From Streptomyces dengpaensis (lineage in GTDB: Bacteria; Actinomycetota; Actinomycetes; Streptomycetales; Streptomycetaceae), in contig NZ_CP026652.1 of assembly GCF_002946835.1 (NCBI RefSeq), forward strand, positions 6,758,001 through 6,822,000: DNA of 64,000 bases. Reading direction: 5' to 3'. Made by a program: the position numbers and the translations under genes. Positions within the stretch are counted from its first letter, which is position 1. Every line of letters begins with the position of its first letter. The notes under the pieces are model-generated. The model was given only the letters and a program-made list of their open reading frames with translations. It was not told the origin of the DNA and made no database searches. This document shows positions 51,506 to 59,578 of the stretch, piece by piece.

Positions 51506-54013
51506 GTGCCGGAACTCGTACTGGAATTGAATGGACGGACCTGGACGCTCGACACGTCCAGGCCCTACACCCTCGGACGTGATCCGCAGGGAGACATCGT
51601 GCTCGACGACGCCAGAGTGTCCTGGCGTCACGCCACGATCAGCTGGGGCGGCCGGAGTTGGGTCATCGAGGACCACGGCAGCACCAACGGCACATTCGTG
51701 CAGGGGCAGCGGATCCATCAGATGGAGATCGGCCCCGGCTCGGCCGTGCACCTCGGCAACGCGACCGACGGACCGCGCCTGAACCTGTCCGGCACCGCGG
51801 CCGCCGTCGCCTCGCCGCAGCAGGCGCAGCCCCAGCAGCAGACGTACGCCGCCCAGGGGGCGAACCCCGGCTGGGCCCAGCAGGCGCCGCAGCAGCAGGC
51901 GCCCGAACAGGGCCGGCAGCAGCCGCAGCAGGCGGGGAAGATCCCGCCGCAGCAGGGACCCGGTGGTGGCGCGGGGGCGCCGCCGGTCTACGGCGACCGC
52001 AGCCCGACGACCTTCCACCAGCTGGCCCTCGGCCGCGTGATGCGCATCGGTCGTGCGCTGGAGAACGATCTGGTCGTCTCCGACCTCCAGGTCTCGCGCC
52101 ACCACGCCGAGTTCCACGCGACGCCCGACGGCCGCTTCGAGATCCGCGACCTCGGCTCGCACAACGGCACGTATGTCAACGGTATGCCGATCGCCAAGGG
52201 CGGCTCGGCGCTGCTCGGCCCGAACGACATCGTCGGCGTCGGCCACTCGACGTTCCGTCTCGTCGGCGACCGCCTCGAGGAGTTCGTCGACACCGGTGAG
52301 GTCTCCTTCTCGGCCCGCCATCTGACTGTCACGGTCGACGGCGGCAAGCAGATTCTCAAGGACGTCTCCTTCGGCGTCCCCGAGAAGTCGCTCATCGCGG
52401 TCATCGGCCCCTCCGGTTCCGGCAAGTCGACGCTCCTGAAGGCGCTCACGGGCTACCGCCCCGCCAACCAGGGTGACGTCCTCTACGACAACCGGAACCT
52501 GTACAAGCAGTTCGCCGAACTGCGCCAGCGCATAGGCCTGGTCCCGCAGGACGACATCCTGCACAAGGAACTGTCGGTCAAGAAGGCCCTCACCTACGCG
52601 GCCAAGCTGCGCTTCCCCGCCGACACCACGGCCCAGGAGCGCGATGCCCGCATCGACGAGGTGCTGCGCGAGCTGAAGCTGGACATCCACAAGGAGAAGA
52701 AGGTCACCTCCCTCTCCGGTGGCCAGCGCAAGCGCGTCTCCGTGGCCCTGGAGCTGCTCACCAAGCCGTCGCTGATCTTCCTGGACGAGCCGACCTCGGG
52801 CCTCGACCCGGGCATGGACCGCGATGTCATGCAGCTGCTGCGCGGCCTCGCCGACGACGGCCGTACGGTTCTCGTCGTCACGCACTCGGTGGCCGAGCTG
52901 GCCATCTGCGACAAGCTCCTGGTGATGGCGCCCGGCGGCGCGGTGGCGTATTTCGGCCCGCCCGAGGAGGCCCTCAACTTCTTCGGCTACGAGACCTGGG
53001 CCGACGTCTTCTCCTCCTTCGAGAACTACCGCGACTACGACTGGGCGGGCCGCTGGAAGGGCTCGCAGCACTACCAGATGTATGCCGCGGACATCGACGC
53101 CGTCGCCCCGCAGTCGGTGCACATGCCGCCGCCGCAGGCGATGCGGCCGCCCAAGCCGCAGGGCTGGTTCTCCCAGCTGGGCACGCTGATCAGGCGGTAC
53201 GTCTCGGTCATCGTGTCCGACAAGGGCTTCCTGGCGCTGACGGTGATCCTTCCGGCGGTGCTCGGCGCGGTGAGCCTGCTCATCGAGCCGGACAAGACCC
53301 TGAAGGTGAACACGGCGGTGGGCCCGAACGGTCTGCCCATCCCGAACAGCACGGCCGCCACGGTGCTGCTGATCCTCGCAGTCGGTGCCTGCTTCGCGGG
53401 TGCCGCCAACTCCGTCCGTGAGCTGATCAAGGAACGGGTCATCTACGAGCGGGAACGCGCGACCGGGCTGTCGCGCTCCGCGTACCTGATGTCCAAGGTG
53501 ATCGTCCTGGGCGTGATCACCATGCTGCAGGGCGCCCTGGTCGGCGCGATCGGTTTCCTGAGCCGCGAGAAGCCCGACGAGGGTCTCGTCCTGGGCAAGC
53601 TGATCGTGCCGGAACTCTCCCTGCCGATCATGGCGCTGGGCTTCACCTCGATGATGTTCGGGCTGGTCATCTCCTCGCTGGTGAAGACCGCCGAGAAGAC
53701 CATGCCGCTGCTGGTCATGTTCGCGATCATCCAGGTCGTCTTCACCGGCTGTCTGTTCCCGCTGAACGGCAACCCGGGCGTCAACGAGCTCTCGTACCTG
53801 ATGCCGGCACGCTGGGCGGTCGCCGCCGCCGGCACGACGCTGGACTTCAACCGGATCAACCCGCACAACACGGCCGACACGGACCCGCTCTGGGACCACG
53901 AGGCCGCGGCCTGGGCCCTGGACATGGCGGCCCTGTTCGCCCTCGCCGCCGTCTGCGCCTTCTTCGTGGCCCGCTTCCTGCGCCGTCACGAGCCCGAGGT
54001 CATGCGCAAGTAG
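51506..54013 (+). CDS. FHA-FHA-ABC transporter fusion (ABCG-type half transporter)
   Basis: An 835-residue protein, GTG start. FHA domain 1 (residues 1-95) has RPYTLGRDPQGDIVLDDARV and SWRHATI; a Gln-rich linker (about 100-155) follows. FHA domain 2 (about 170-255) has RIGRALENDLVVSDLQVSRH. The ABC domain has GPSGSGKST at 301-309, LSGGQRKRVSVALELL and IFLDEPTSGLD. The C-terminal ABC2-type region has six helices. The architecture matches Mycobacterium tuberculosis Rv1747, whose FHA domains bind the kinase PknF; here no kinase gene is adjacent. Substrate unknown, probably lipid- or cell-wall-related. Confidence 0.9.
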   Translation: MPELVLELNGRTWTLDTSRPYTLGRDPQGDIVLDDARVSWRHATISWGGRSWVIEDHGSTNGTFVQGQRIHQMEIGPGSAVHLGNATDGPRLNLSGTAAAVASPQQAQPQQQTYAAQGANPGWAQQAPQQQAPEQGRQQPQQAGKIPPQQGPGGGAGAPPVYGDRSPTTFHQLALGRVMRIGRALENDLVVSDLQVSRHHAEFHATPDGRFEIRDLGSHNGTYVNGMPIAKGGSALLGPNDIVGVGHSTFRLVGDRLEEFVDTGEVSFSARHLTVTVDGGKQILKDVSFGVPEKSLIAVIGPSGSGKSTLLKALTGYRPANQGDVLYDNRNLYKQFAELRQRIGLVPQDDILHKELSVKKALTYAAKLRFPADTTAQERDARIDEVLRELKLDIHKEKKVTSLSGGQRKRVSVALELLTKPSLIFLDEPTSGLDPGMDRDVMQLLRGLADDGRTVLVVTHSVAELAICDKLLVMAPGGAVAYFGPPEEALNFFGYETWADVFSSFENYRDYDWAGRWKGSQHYQMYAADIDAVAPQSVHMPPPQAMRPPKPQGWFSQLGTLIRRYVSVIVSDKGFLALTVILPAVLGAVSLLIEPDKTLKVNTAVGPNGLPIPNSTAATVLLILAVGACFAGAANSVRELIKERVIYERERATGLSRSAYLMSKVIVLGVITMLQGALVGAIGFLSREKPDEGLVLGKLIVPELSLPIMALGFTSMMFGLVISSLVKTAEKTMPLLVMFAIIQVVFTGCLFPLNGNPGVNELSYLMPARWAVAAAGTTLDFNRINPHNTADTDPLWDHEAAAWALDMAALFALAAVCAFFVARFLRRHEPEVMRK

Positions 54014-54038
54014 TCCCGCGGACCCGGTGGACATGACG

Positions 54039-54070
54039 GAAGGGCGGCACCCCGGCCGGGGTGCCGCCCT
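54039..54070. terminator. Perfect 16-bp palindrome, bidirectional terminator
   Basis: AAGGGCGGCACCCCGG (54039-54054) and its exact complement (54055-54070), no loop separation needed beyond a few bases. It lies between the convergent FHA-ABC and transglycosylase genes. Confidence 0.8.
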
Positions 54071-54106
54071 TCGGCGTCAGCTGTGACGGAGCTCCGCGCT
54101 AGGCCG

Positions 54107-54838
54107 TCAGTACGCGCTGTTCACGTTGTCGATCGAGCCGTACCGGTCGGCCGCGTAGTTCGCGGCGGCCGTGATGTTGGCGACCGGGTCGTAGATGTTC
54201 CAGGACGTGCCCGGGACGTGGTAGGCCTTGAACGTCGGCGGGATGACCTGGAGCAGGCCCTTCGACGGGACACCGTTGATGGCGTTGATGTCCCAGTCGT
54301 TGATGGCGTTCGGGTTGCCCGAGGACTCGCGCATGATGTTCTTGTGCAGCCCGTTGTACGAACCCGGGATGCCCTTCTCCTTCATGATGGAGAGCGCCTC
54401 GCGGATCCAGCCGTCGAGGTTGTTGGAGTACGTCGTCGCCGCGACGGTCTGGAACTCGATGCGCTGCGTGGAGCGGCTCGCGGCCAGCACCGCGGAGCGC
54501 TCCTCGGCGGCCTTCTTCTTCGCGGCGGCCTCGGCAGCCGCCTTCTTGTCGGCAGCCGCGTCGGCGGCCTGCTTCGCGGCGATGGCCTGGGTCTTGAGCT
54601 CGGCACCGGCCAGCTGGTCGGTGATGCTGGCCTTCACGTTCTTGATCGGCTGGTCGCTGTAGACGACCGGGGCCGTGGAGACGGCCGCGTCGGTCGAGGT
54701 GTTCTGCGCGTTGCCGGAGACCATCGGCAGCGCGAGCACAGCGGCACCGAGGGTGCCGACACCGGCGATGGTGAGCTTGCGGACCTTGGTCAGCTTCGGA
54801 CTACGACCAGGAGTGGTGTTCATGTTCTTGGGCATCAC
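54107..54838 (-). CDS. Secreted SLT-domain lytic transglycosylase
   Basis: A 243-residue secreted protein; GTG at 54838 (start region MMPKNMNTTPGRSPKLTKVR) behind GAGG. Signal region KLTIAGVGTLGAAVLALPMV, then a coiled-coil Ala/Lys/Glu-rich linker (KQAADAAADKKAAAEAAAKK), then the SLT-like domain (IMRESSGNPNAINDWDINAI with the catalytic Glu at ESSG, GLLQVIPPTF, ITAAANYAADRYGSIDNV). It resembles small Streptomyces transglycosylases. It is preceded by a riboswitch-like leader and its RBS lies in a hairpin. Confidence 0.87.
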   Translation of the reverse strand: MMPKNMNTTPGRSPKLTKVRKLTIAGVGTLGAAVLALPMVSGNAQNTSTDAAVSTAPVVYSDQPIKNVKASITDQLAGAELKTQAIAAKQAADAAADKKAAAEAAAKKKAAEERSAVLAASRSTQRIEFQTVAATTYSNNLDGWIREALSIMKEKGIPGSYNGLHKNIMRESSGNPNAINDWDINAINGVPSKGLLQVIPPTFKAYHVPGTSWNIYDPVANITAAANYAADRYGSIDNVNSAY

Positions 54839-54843
54839 TGATG

Positions 54844-54947
54844 GACCTCGTTCGAATAGCGCGGAGGTCGCTCCCGGTCCGGTGGGGACGGTCTGTGTGT
54901 CCGGAACTGACGCCGCGGGGGAACCCGCAGCGCTGAGCGACGGGAGC
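54844..54947 (-). promoter_or_regulatory. Structured 5' leader, candidate c-di-AMP (ydaO-type) riboswitch
   Basis: On the minus strand, arms GGCTCCCG/CGGGAGCG (7-bp core 54941-54947 with 54870-54876) enclose GCGGGTTCCCCCGC and other short stems. A second hairpin GACCTC/GAGGTC (54864-54869 with 54844-54849) hides the GAGG ribosome site of the transglycosylase. Aptamer plus sequestering hairpin is riboswitch-like; actinobacterial wall-lytic genes are known to sit behind ydaO riboswitches. The class is inferred, not aligned. Confidence 0.5.
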
Positions 54948-55023
54948 CATTGTTAGCGGCCGCAAAAACCTGTGGCAAAGGTGTGACGTACGAAGCTGGG
55001 TAGTGGACCTGGAAAGGGCAAAA

Positions 55024-55049
55024 CGGGGCAGACTGTCACGTCTGCCCCG
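55024..55049 (-). terminator. Intrinsic terminator of queA
   Basis: CGGGGCAGAC (55024-55033) and complement (55040-55049), 10-bp perfect arms with a 6-nt loop. On the minus strand the stem is followed by GTTTTGCCC, a T4 run, so it ends the leftward queA transcript. Confidence 0.72.
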
Positions 55050-55134
55050 CTCATGCGGGTCCTATTTATCTCCTATGTTCCTTCGTACGTGATGTGCGCC
55101 CTATGTGCGGGGTCACATCGGCTCTGCGCCATTC

Positions 55135-56304
55135 TCACCAACAGTTGCTGTCGCAATGCTCAGAGTGAGTGCTTTCGTCGGGGACGATGAGGTGCACATC
55201 CCCGAACTCGTGCCAGAGGTAGTGCCCACGCAGCGCCTCCTCGTAGCTGCGGTCGATCGCCGCGCCTCCCGCGATCGCCTCCAGCATCAGCAGATGCGAG
55301 GCCTCCGGCTCGTGCAGCCCGGTCAGTAGCCCGTCGATCACCCGCACTCCGCGCTCCGGGGTCACCACGAGGTCGGTCCAGCCCTTCGCCGCCCGGACCA
55401 GCCCGTCGGGGCCCGTCGCGGACTCCACGGCACGCACGGCCGTCGTACCGACCGCGACGATCCGTCCGTCCGCCCGACTCCCGTCACCACTCTTCCAAGC
55501 AAGCGCTGCGCGTCTTTGTTCCCCCTTCGCCGCGTTGATCAGTCGCGCCGACGCCCACGGCACCTCGTACTTCTCCGGATACGGCGGCTCATGGGCCTCC
55601 GCCGACGCGACCCCGGTGTGCAGCGTCACCGGCGCGAACTGCACGCCCCGGCTCACCAGCTCCGCCACCAGACGCGAGGTGAAGGGGCGCGCCGCGCTCG
55701 GCATCTCCGCGCTGCCCGCGCCGTCGGCGGACGGCAGCGCGAACACCGTCTGATACGCGGACAGCGGCTGGTCCCTCTCTGTATAGGAGTAGCGAATGGG
55801 CCGCCCGTGCCGCCGCAGCAGCCCCAGGACGTCGGCGCCCGGCACCCGCCCCCACCACAGCCGAGGGCTCCGCGACGTCAGCGGTTCCTCCAGGACGAGC
55901 CCTACGTCCCCGGGCAGGCACACCTCTGTTCCCGCGGGCCCTCCCGCACGCGCGCGCGTGGTCCCCGTTCCGTCGGGATCCCGCAGCTCGACCGCCCACC
56001 GCCCGTCATCGCCCCGCGTGGAGAAATGCACCACCACGCGCGCGTGCCCGACGCGCCCGTCCACGGCGGCCGCCAGGGTGGGGGAGGTGTTGACGACGAG
56101 CACATCCCCGGCCCTCAGCTGCCGGGGCAGCTCCACGAACGCGTGATGCGACACCTCGGTGCCGCGCGAGACCAGCAGCCGTACGGAGTCCCGGTCGAGC
56201 CCGGGCCCCCGCTGCTCGGCCGGCACCCGCGCCGACAACTCCTCCGGAACCCTCCCCCATGCTCGACTGCGCTCGAACGGGGGGACCCCCATGGCGGTCG
56301 TCAT
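55135..56304 (-). CDS. queA: S-adenosylmethionine:tRNA ribosyltransferase-isomerase QueA, with repeat-derived start region
   Basis: A 389-residue enzyme of queuosine synthesis that transfers ribose from SAM to preQ1-tRNA to make epoxyqueuosine. The body is typical: VPEELSARVPAEQRGPGLDR, LPRQLRAGDVLVVNTSPTLA, then GLLTGLHEPEASHLLMLEAI and the terminal LWHEFGDVHLIVPDE. Between MTTA and VPEEL the frame contains 14 extra codons (MGVPPFERSRAWGR) from a palindromic repeat at 56251-56292. The start overlaps the SDR stop (ATGA). The tail ends HSEHCDSNCW, slightly longer than usual. Confidence 0.87.
   Translation of the reverse strand: MTTAMGVPPFERSRAWGRVPEELSARVPAEQRGPGLDRDSVRLLVSRGTEVSHHAFVELPRQLRAGDVLVVNTSPTLAAAVDGRVGHARVVVHFSTRGDDGRWAVELRDPDGTGTTRARAGGPAGTEVCLPGDVGLVLEEPLTSRSPRLWWGRVPGADVLGLLRRHGRPIRYSYTERDQPLSAYQTVFALPSADGAGSAEMPSAARPFTSRLVAELVSRGVQFAPVTLHTGVASAEAHEPPYPEKYEVPWASARLINAAKGEQRRAALAWKSGDGSRADGRIVAVGTTAVRAVESATGPDGLVRAAKGWTDLVVTPERGVRVIDGLLTGLHEPEASHLLMLEAIAGGAAIDRSYEEALRGHYLWHEFGDVHLIVPDESTHSEHCDSNCW
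56251..56292. repeat. 42-bp palindromic repeat in frame inside queA
   Basis: CCTCCCCCATGCTCGACTGC followed by GCTCGAACGGGGGGACCCCC and AT, related to CTCCCCCACTCTCGGCTTCG in the MITEs (20607-20646, 44168-44215) and the repeat at 49256-49326. Exactly 42 bp, so the reading frame is kept. Confidence 0.75.
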
Positions 56305-56996
56305 CGCTCATCCAGGAGGGCCGGAGCGGCGTAGCGCCCACTGGCCGGACGGTTGTCGATCAGGCGCAGAAAGGCCGGAACCACACGATCCGGCGCCGGC
56401 CGTTGATCGTCGTCGTCCGGTACGGCCGCCGCATACAGGTCCGTGCCCATGTCCCCGGGGTCGACGGCCCACACCCGCAGGCCGGGCTCCTCCTCGCCGA
56501 GGACCGCCGAGAGATGGTCGAGCGCCGCCTTCGACGCGCCATAGCCGCCCCACGTCTCGTACGCCTCGGCGCCGGCGTCCGAACTGATGTCGATGACCGT
56601 GCCCGCCCGTGCGGCCCGCAGCAGCGGCAGCGCCTCCTGGATCAGGCCCAGCGCGGCGACCACGTTGACCTCCAGGGCCTGCCGCAGCCCGTCCAGGGTC
56701 AGGTCCTCCAGGCGCACCAGCGGCTCGGCGCCCAGCGCGCTCGCGTTGTTCACCAGGAGGTCCACGCCGCCGAGCTTGCGGGCCGCCGCCACCAGCTGGG
56801 CGCGGTGACCGGCGTCCGTGACGTCCCCGGGCAGCGCCTCCACGCGCGTCCCGTACGCGGACAGTGCCACCGCCGTCTCCTCCAGAACCCCGGCTGTCCT
56901 GGCGTCCAGCACCAGATCCCAGCCGCGCTCCGCCAGGGCCGCACCGAGAGCCCGCCCCAGCCCCTTCGAAGCCCCCGTGATGATCGCTACCGGCAT
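56301..56996 (-). CDS. Short-chain dehydrogenase/reductase upstream of queA
   Basis: A 231-residue classical SDR. Cofactor motif TGASKGLGRALG, NNAS (VNNASALGA), catalytic Ser-Tyr-Lys in ISSDAGAEAYETWGGYGASK, and a following DPGDMGTDLYA. The substrate is unknown. It is co-translated with queA. The latter part (PDDDDQRPAPDRVVPAFLRL) is an unusual acidic insert before the last helix. Confidence 0.87.
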   Translation of the reverse strand: MPVAIITGASKGLGRALGAALAERGWDLVLDARTAGVLEETAVALSAYGTRVEALPGDVTDAGHRAQLVAAARKLGGVDLLVNNASALGAEPLVRLEDLTLDGLRQALEVNVVAALGLIQEALPLLRAARAGTVIDISSDAGAEAYETWGGYGASKAALDHLSAVLGEEEPGLRVWAVDPGDMGTDLYAAAVPDDDDQRPAPDRVVPAFLRLIDNRPASGRYAAPALLDER

Positions 56997-57103
56997 GACA
57001 TCCGTCCCCTCGTCCCTCGACCGCCGTTCCCGGCGGGTGTCTTCAAGCTAGGAACCGGGCGCCCGCGCCGCCTCGTGCGCGGGCCCCAATGACGCGGGGC
57101 CCT

Positions 57104-57139
57104 TCGTCCTAGTCCCACGGGTCGTCCTAGTCCCACGGA
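57104..57139 (+). promoter_or_regulatory. 18-bp-spaced direct repeats upstream of the sensor kinase gene
   Basis: TCGTCCTAGTCCCACGG begins at 57104 and again at 57122, the second followed by ACCTAGG. Read on the other strand each contains GGGACTAGGAC. Such GGGAC motifs are used by DosR/NarL-type regulators, so these are candidate sites for the downstream response regulator. They lie 52-90 bp upstream of the probable -10. Confidence 0.45.
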
Positions 57140-57189
57140 CCTAGGCACGGGCCATCACAGGTCTGATACGCGTTGTCACACCCCGCCGG

Positions 57190-57195
57190 TACTTT
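57190..57195 (+). promoter_or_regulatory. -10 element making the kinase mRNA leaderless
   Basis: TACTTT (57190-57195) is followed by six bases GGGGTC and then the ATG of the kinase at 57202, so the start codon is the probable +1. A -35 is poor, consistent with activator dependence. Confidence 0.5.
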
Positions 57196-57201
57196 GGGGT
57201 C

Positions 57202-58347
57202 ATGAGTCAAGGACCCCGGTCGGGCCTGTACGCGGTGAGTTCCGCGCTGCTGGCCATGAGCAGGCACCTCGAGGTGCGCGACGTCCTCAAGACGATCGTC
57301 GCCTCGGCCCGCGAGCTGCTCGACGCGCAGTACGCGGCGCTCGGCGTGCCCGACGACCACGGAGGCTTCGCCCAGTTCGTCGTCGACGGGGTCAGCGACG
57401 CGCAGTGGAAGGCCATCGGCCCGCTCCCGCGCCAGCACGGCATCCTCGCCGCGATGCTGCACGAGGCCCGGCCCGAGCGCCTCGCCGACGTGCGCAAGGA
57501 CCCCCGCTTCGAGGGCTGGCCCTCCGCCCACCCGGAGATGTCCGACTTCCTGGGCCTGCCGATCCGCGACGGCGACGAGGTCATCGGCGCGCTGTTCCTC
57601 GCCAACAAGAATTGTCCTAAAGAGGACGGAAGGTGCGGCTTCACGGAGGACGACGACGAACTGCTCACGATCCTCGCCCAGCACGCCGCGATCGCCCTCA
57701 CCAACGCCCGCCTGTACGAGCGCAGCCGCGAACTCACCATCGCCGAGGAGCGCTCCCGGCTCGCCCATGAACTCCACGACGCGGTCAGCCAGAAGCTGTT
57801 CTCCCTGCGTCTGACCGCGCAGGCGGCCGCCGCCCTCGTCGACCGCGACCCGCCACGTGCCAAGGGCGAACTCCAGCAGGTGGCCACGCTCGCCGCCGAA
57901 GCCGTGGACGAACTGCGCGCCGCCGTCGTCGAGTTGCGCCCCGCCGCCCTCGACGAGGACGGCCTGGTCGCCACCCTGCGCACCCAGATCCAGGTCCTCG
58001 ACCGCGCCCACTCCGCGCGCGTCACCTTCTCCAGCTGCGGGGTACGGGCGCTGCCCGCCGCCCAGGAGGAGGCCATGCTGCGCGTCGCCCAGGAGGCCCT
58101 GCACAACGCGCTGCGGCACTCCGGAGCCGCCGGCGTCGACGTCATCCTGGAGAAGCACGGACCGGGCGCCGTCCTGCGCGTCATCGACGACGGCAGCGGC
58201 TTCGAACCCACCGCGATACGCAGCGCGGGCCGCCACCTCGGCCTGGTGTCGATGCGCGACCGGGCGAGCGGAGTCGGCGGCACACTCACCGTGGAATCGG
58301 CGCCCGGAAAGGGCACCACGATCGAGATGGAGGTCCCTGGTGGCTGA
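57202..58347 (+). CDS. GAF-domain sensor histidine kinase (NarL family)
   Basis: A 381-residue cytoplasmic kinase (MSQGPRSGLYAVSSALLAMS). A GAF domain spans about residues 20-170, with IRDGDEVIGALFLANKNCP and Cys138/Cys145 in NCPKEDGRC. HisKA_3 follows with the phospho-acceptor His192 in LAHELHDAVSQKLF, and a HATPase_c domain with EALHNALRHSGA and GLVSMRDRA. It pairs with the downstream NarL-type regulator. The GAF type resembles DevS/DosS-like sensors; whether it binds haem, or the Cys pair is redox-active, is unknown. Confidence 0.9.
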   Translation: MSQGPRSGLYAVSSALLAMSRHLEVRDVLKTIVASARELLDAQYAALGVPDDHGGFAQFVVDGVSDAQWKAIGPLPRQHGILAAMLHEARPERLADVRKDPRFEGWPSAHPEMSDFLGLPIRDGDEVIGALFLANKNCPKEDGRCGFTEDDDELLTILAQHAAIALTNARLYERSRELTIAEERSRLAHELHDAVSQKLFSLRLTAQAAAALVDRDPPRAKGELQQVATLAAEAVDELRAAVVELRPAALDEDGLVATLRTQIQVLDRAHSARVTFSSCGVRALPAAQEEAMLRVAQEALHNALRHSGAAGVDVILEKHGPGAVLRVIDDGSGFEPTAIRSAGRHLGLVSMRDRASGVGGTLTVESAPGKGTTIEMEVPGG

Positions 58348-58981
58348 CGCAATCAAGGTGCTGCTCGTCGACGACCACCAAGTCGTCCGCCGGGGCCTGC
58401 GTACCTTCCTCGAAGTACAGGACGACATCGAGGTCGTGGGAGAGGCGTCCGACGGCGCCGAAGGAGTCGCCCGCGCCGAGGAGTTGAAGCCCGACGTCGT
58501 CCTCATGGACGTCAAGATGCCGGGCATGGACGGCATCGACGCGCTGCGCAGACTCCGCGAACTGGCCAACCCCGCGCGCGTGCTGATCGTCACCAGCTTC
58601 ACCGAGCAGCGTACGGTCGTCCCGGCCCTGCGCGCGGGCGCCGCCGGTTATGTGTACAAGGACGTGGACCCCGACGCGCTGGCCGGCGCCATCCGTTCCG
58701 TGCACGCCGGGCACATCCTGCTGCAGCCCGAGGTCGCGGGCGCCCTGCTGTCGCAGGAGGAGGCCAACTCGGGCCAGGGGAGAGGCGGTTCACTCACCGA
58801 CCGGGAGCGCGAGGTGCTCGGCCTGATCGCGGACGGCCGCTCCAACCGCGAGATCGCCCGTGCCCTCGTCCTCTCCGAGAAGACCGTCAAGACGCATGTC
58901 TCTAACATCCTGATGAAGCTCGACCTCGCGGACCGGACCCAGGCCGCGCTCTGGGCCGTACGCCATGGGGTGACAGGCTGA
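58340..58981 (+). CDS. NarL/FixJ family response regulator
   Basis: A 213-residue regulator, GTG 58340 overlapping the kinase stop by 8 bp. Receiver domain with the acidic pair DDHQ, phospho-acceptor Asp57 in LMDVKMPGMDG, and Lys in GYVYKDV. The LuxR-type helix-turn-helix is TDREREVLGLIADGRSNREI then ARALVLSEKTVKTHVSNILM. It is co-translated with the kinase. Possible targets are its own operon (repeats at 57104-57139) and the chaplins just downstream; the latter is speculation. Confidence 0.92.
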   Translation: MADAIKVLLVDDHQVVRRGLRTFLEVQDDIEVVGEASDGAEGVARAEELKPDVVLMDVKMPGMDGIDALRRLRELANPARVLIVTSFTEQRTVVPALRAGAAGYVYKDVDPDALAGAIRSVHAGHILLQPEVAGALLSQEEANSGQGRGGSLTDREREVLGLIADGRSNREIARALVLSEKTVKTHVSNILMKLDLADRTQAALWAVRHGVTG

Positions 58982-59089
58982 TCCAGGACGGCAAATCGGA
59001 GGTTCCGCTCCGGGGTGAGATTCATACCGTCGGGTGTATGTCACCCGGTTGGCGCATCCTCCGCGGAGCTCGGCCGTTCTCCAAGGCGT

Positions 59090-59110
59090 GCTGCGGCGAC
59101 TTGCCGCAGC
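59090..59110 (+). promoter_or_regulatory. 5'-UTR hairpin before chpE
   Basis: GCTGCGGC (59090-59097) and GCCGCAGC (59103-59110), perfect 8-bp arms, 22 bp upstream of the GTG and just before the TAGGAGGGG ribosome site. It may terminate the response-regulator transcript or tune chaplin translation. Confidence 0.45.
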
Positions 59111-59132
59111 GATCGCTAGGAGGGGTTGAGAA

Positions 59133-59378
59133 GTGAAGAACCTGAAGAAGGCCACTGCTGTCGCGATGGTGACCGGTGGCCTGGTAGCCGCCGGTGCCGG
59201 TATGGCCTCCGCCACCGACGGTGCGTGGGCGGGCGGCAAGGCCGAGGGCTCCCCGGGCGTCGTCTCGGGCAACCTCGTCCAGGCTCCGGTTCACGTCCCG
59301 GTGAACGCGGTCGGTAACAGCGTGAACGTCATCGGCGTTCTGAACCCGGCCTTCGGCAACCTCGGCCTCAACCGCTGA
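59133..59378 (+). CDS. chpE: Short chaplin, ChpE-type (Cys-less)
   Basis: An 81-residue secreted surface protein of aerial hyphae and spores. Signal peptide MKNLKKATAVAMVTGGLVAA to about ASA27; the mature 54 residues hold one chaplin domain (SPGVVSGNLVQAPVHVPVNA then VGNSVNVIGVLNPAFGN). Both canonical chaplin Cys positions are replaced (Ala in VNAVGNS, none in the C-terminal end), as in ChpE. The gene position after the kinase-regulator pair matches my memory of SCO1800. It self-assembles to make the surface hydrophobic. Confidence 0.9.
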   Translation: MKNLKKATAVAMVTGGLVAAGAGMASATDGAWAGGKAEGSPGVVSGNLVQAPVHVPVNAVGNSVNVIGVLNPAFGNLGLNR

Positions 59379-59406
59379 GTTTCCGTACCGGAGAACCATC
59401 ATGACC

Positions 59407-59439
59407 ACCGGCCTTCCAGGAACTCCCTGGGAGGCCGGT
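59407..59439 (+). terminator. Hairpin between the two chaplin genes
   Basis: ACCGGCCT (59407-59414) and AGGCCGGT (59432-59439) with inner CC/GG pairs. It is 29 bp after the first chaplin stop, so each chaplin probably has its own transcript. Confidence 0.55.
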
Positions 59440-59578
59440 CAGGTTGTCGGTTCGTCGGCCGACTGAACTGAACGGGCCTATCGGCGTGGTCTTCCGTGCC
59501 GTCACCGATCCTCGTGGCGTTGCTCAGCGTACGACCCCCGGCCGGGTCGGATTCGCACACACTGGAGGAACGCTTCTC

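Noticed and set aside
51455..54034. An 859-codon leftward frame opposite the FHA-ABC gene
   Set aside because: The plus strand encodes conserved FHA, Walker and ABC2 motifs; the antisense product is a Leu/Arg/Asp-rich GC artefact.
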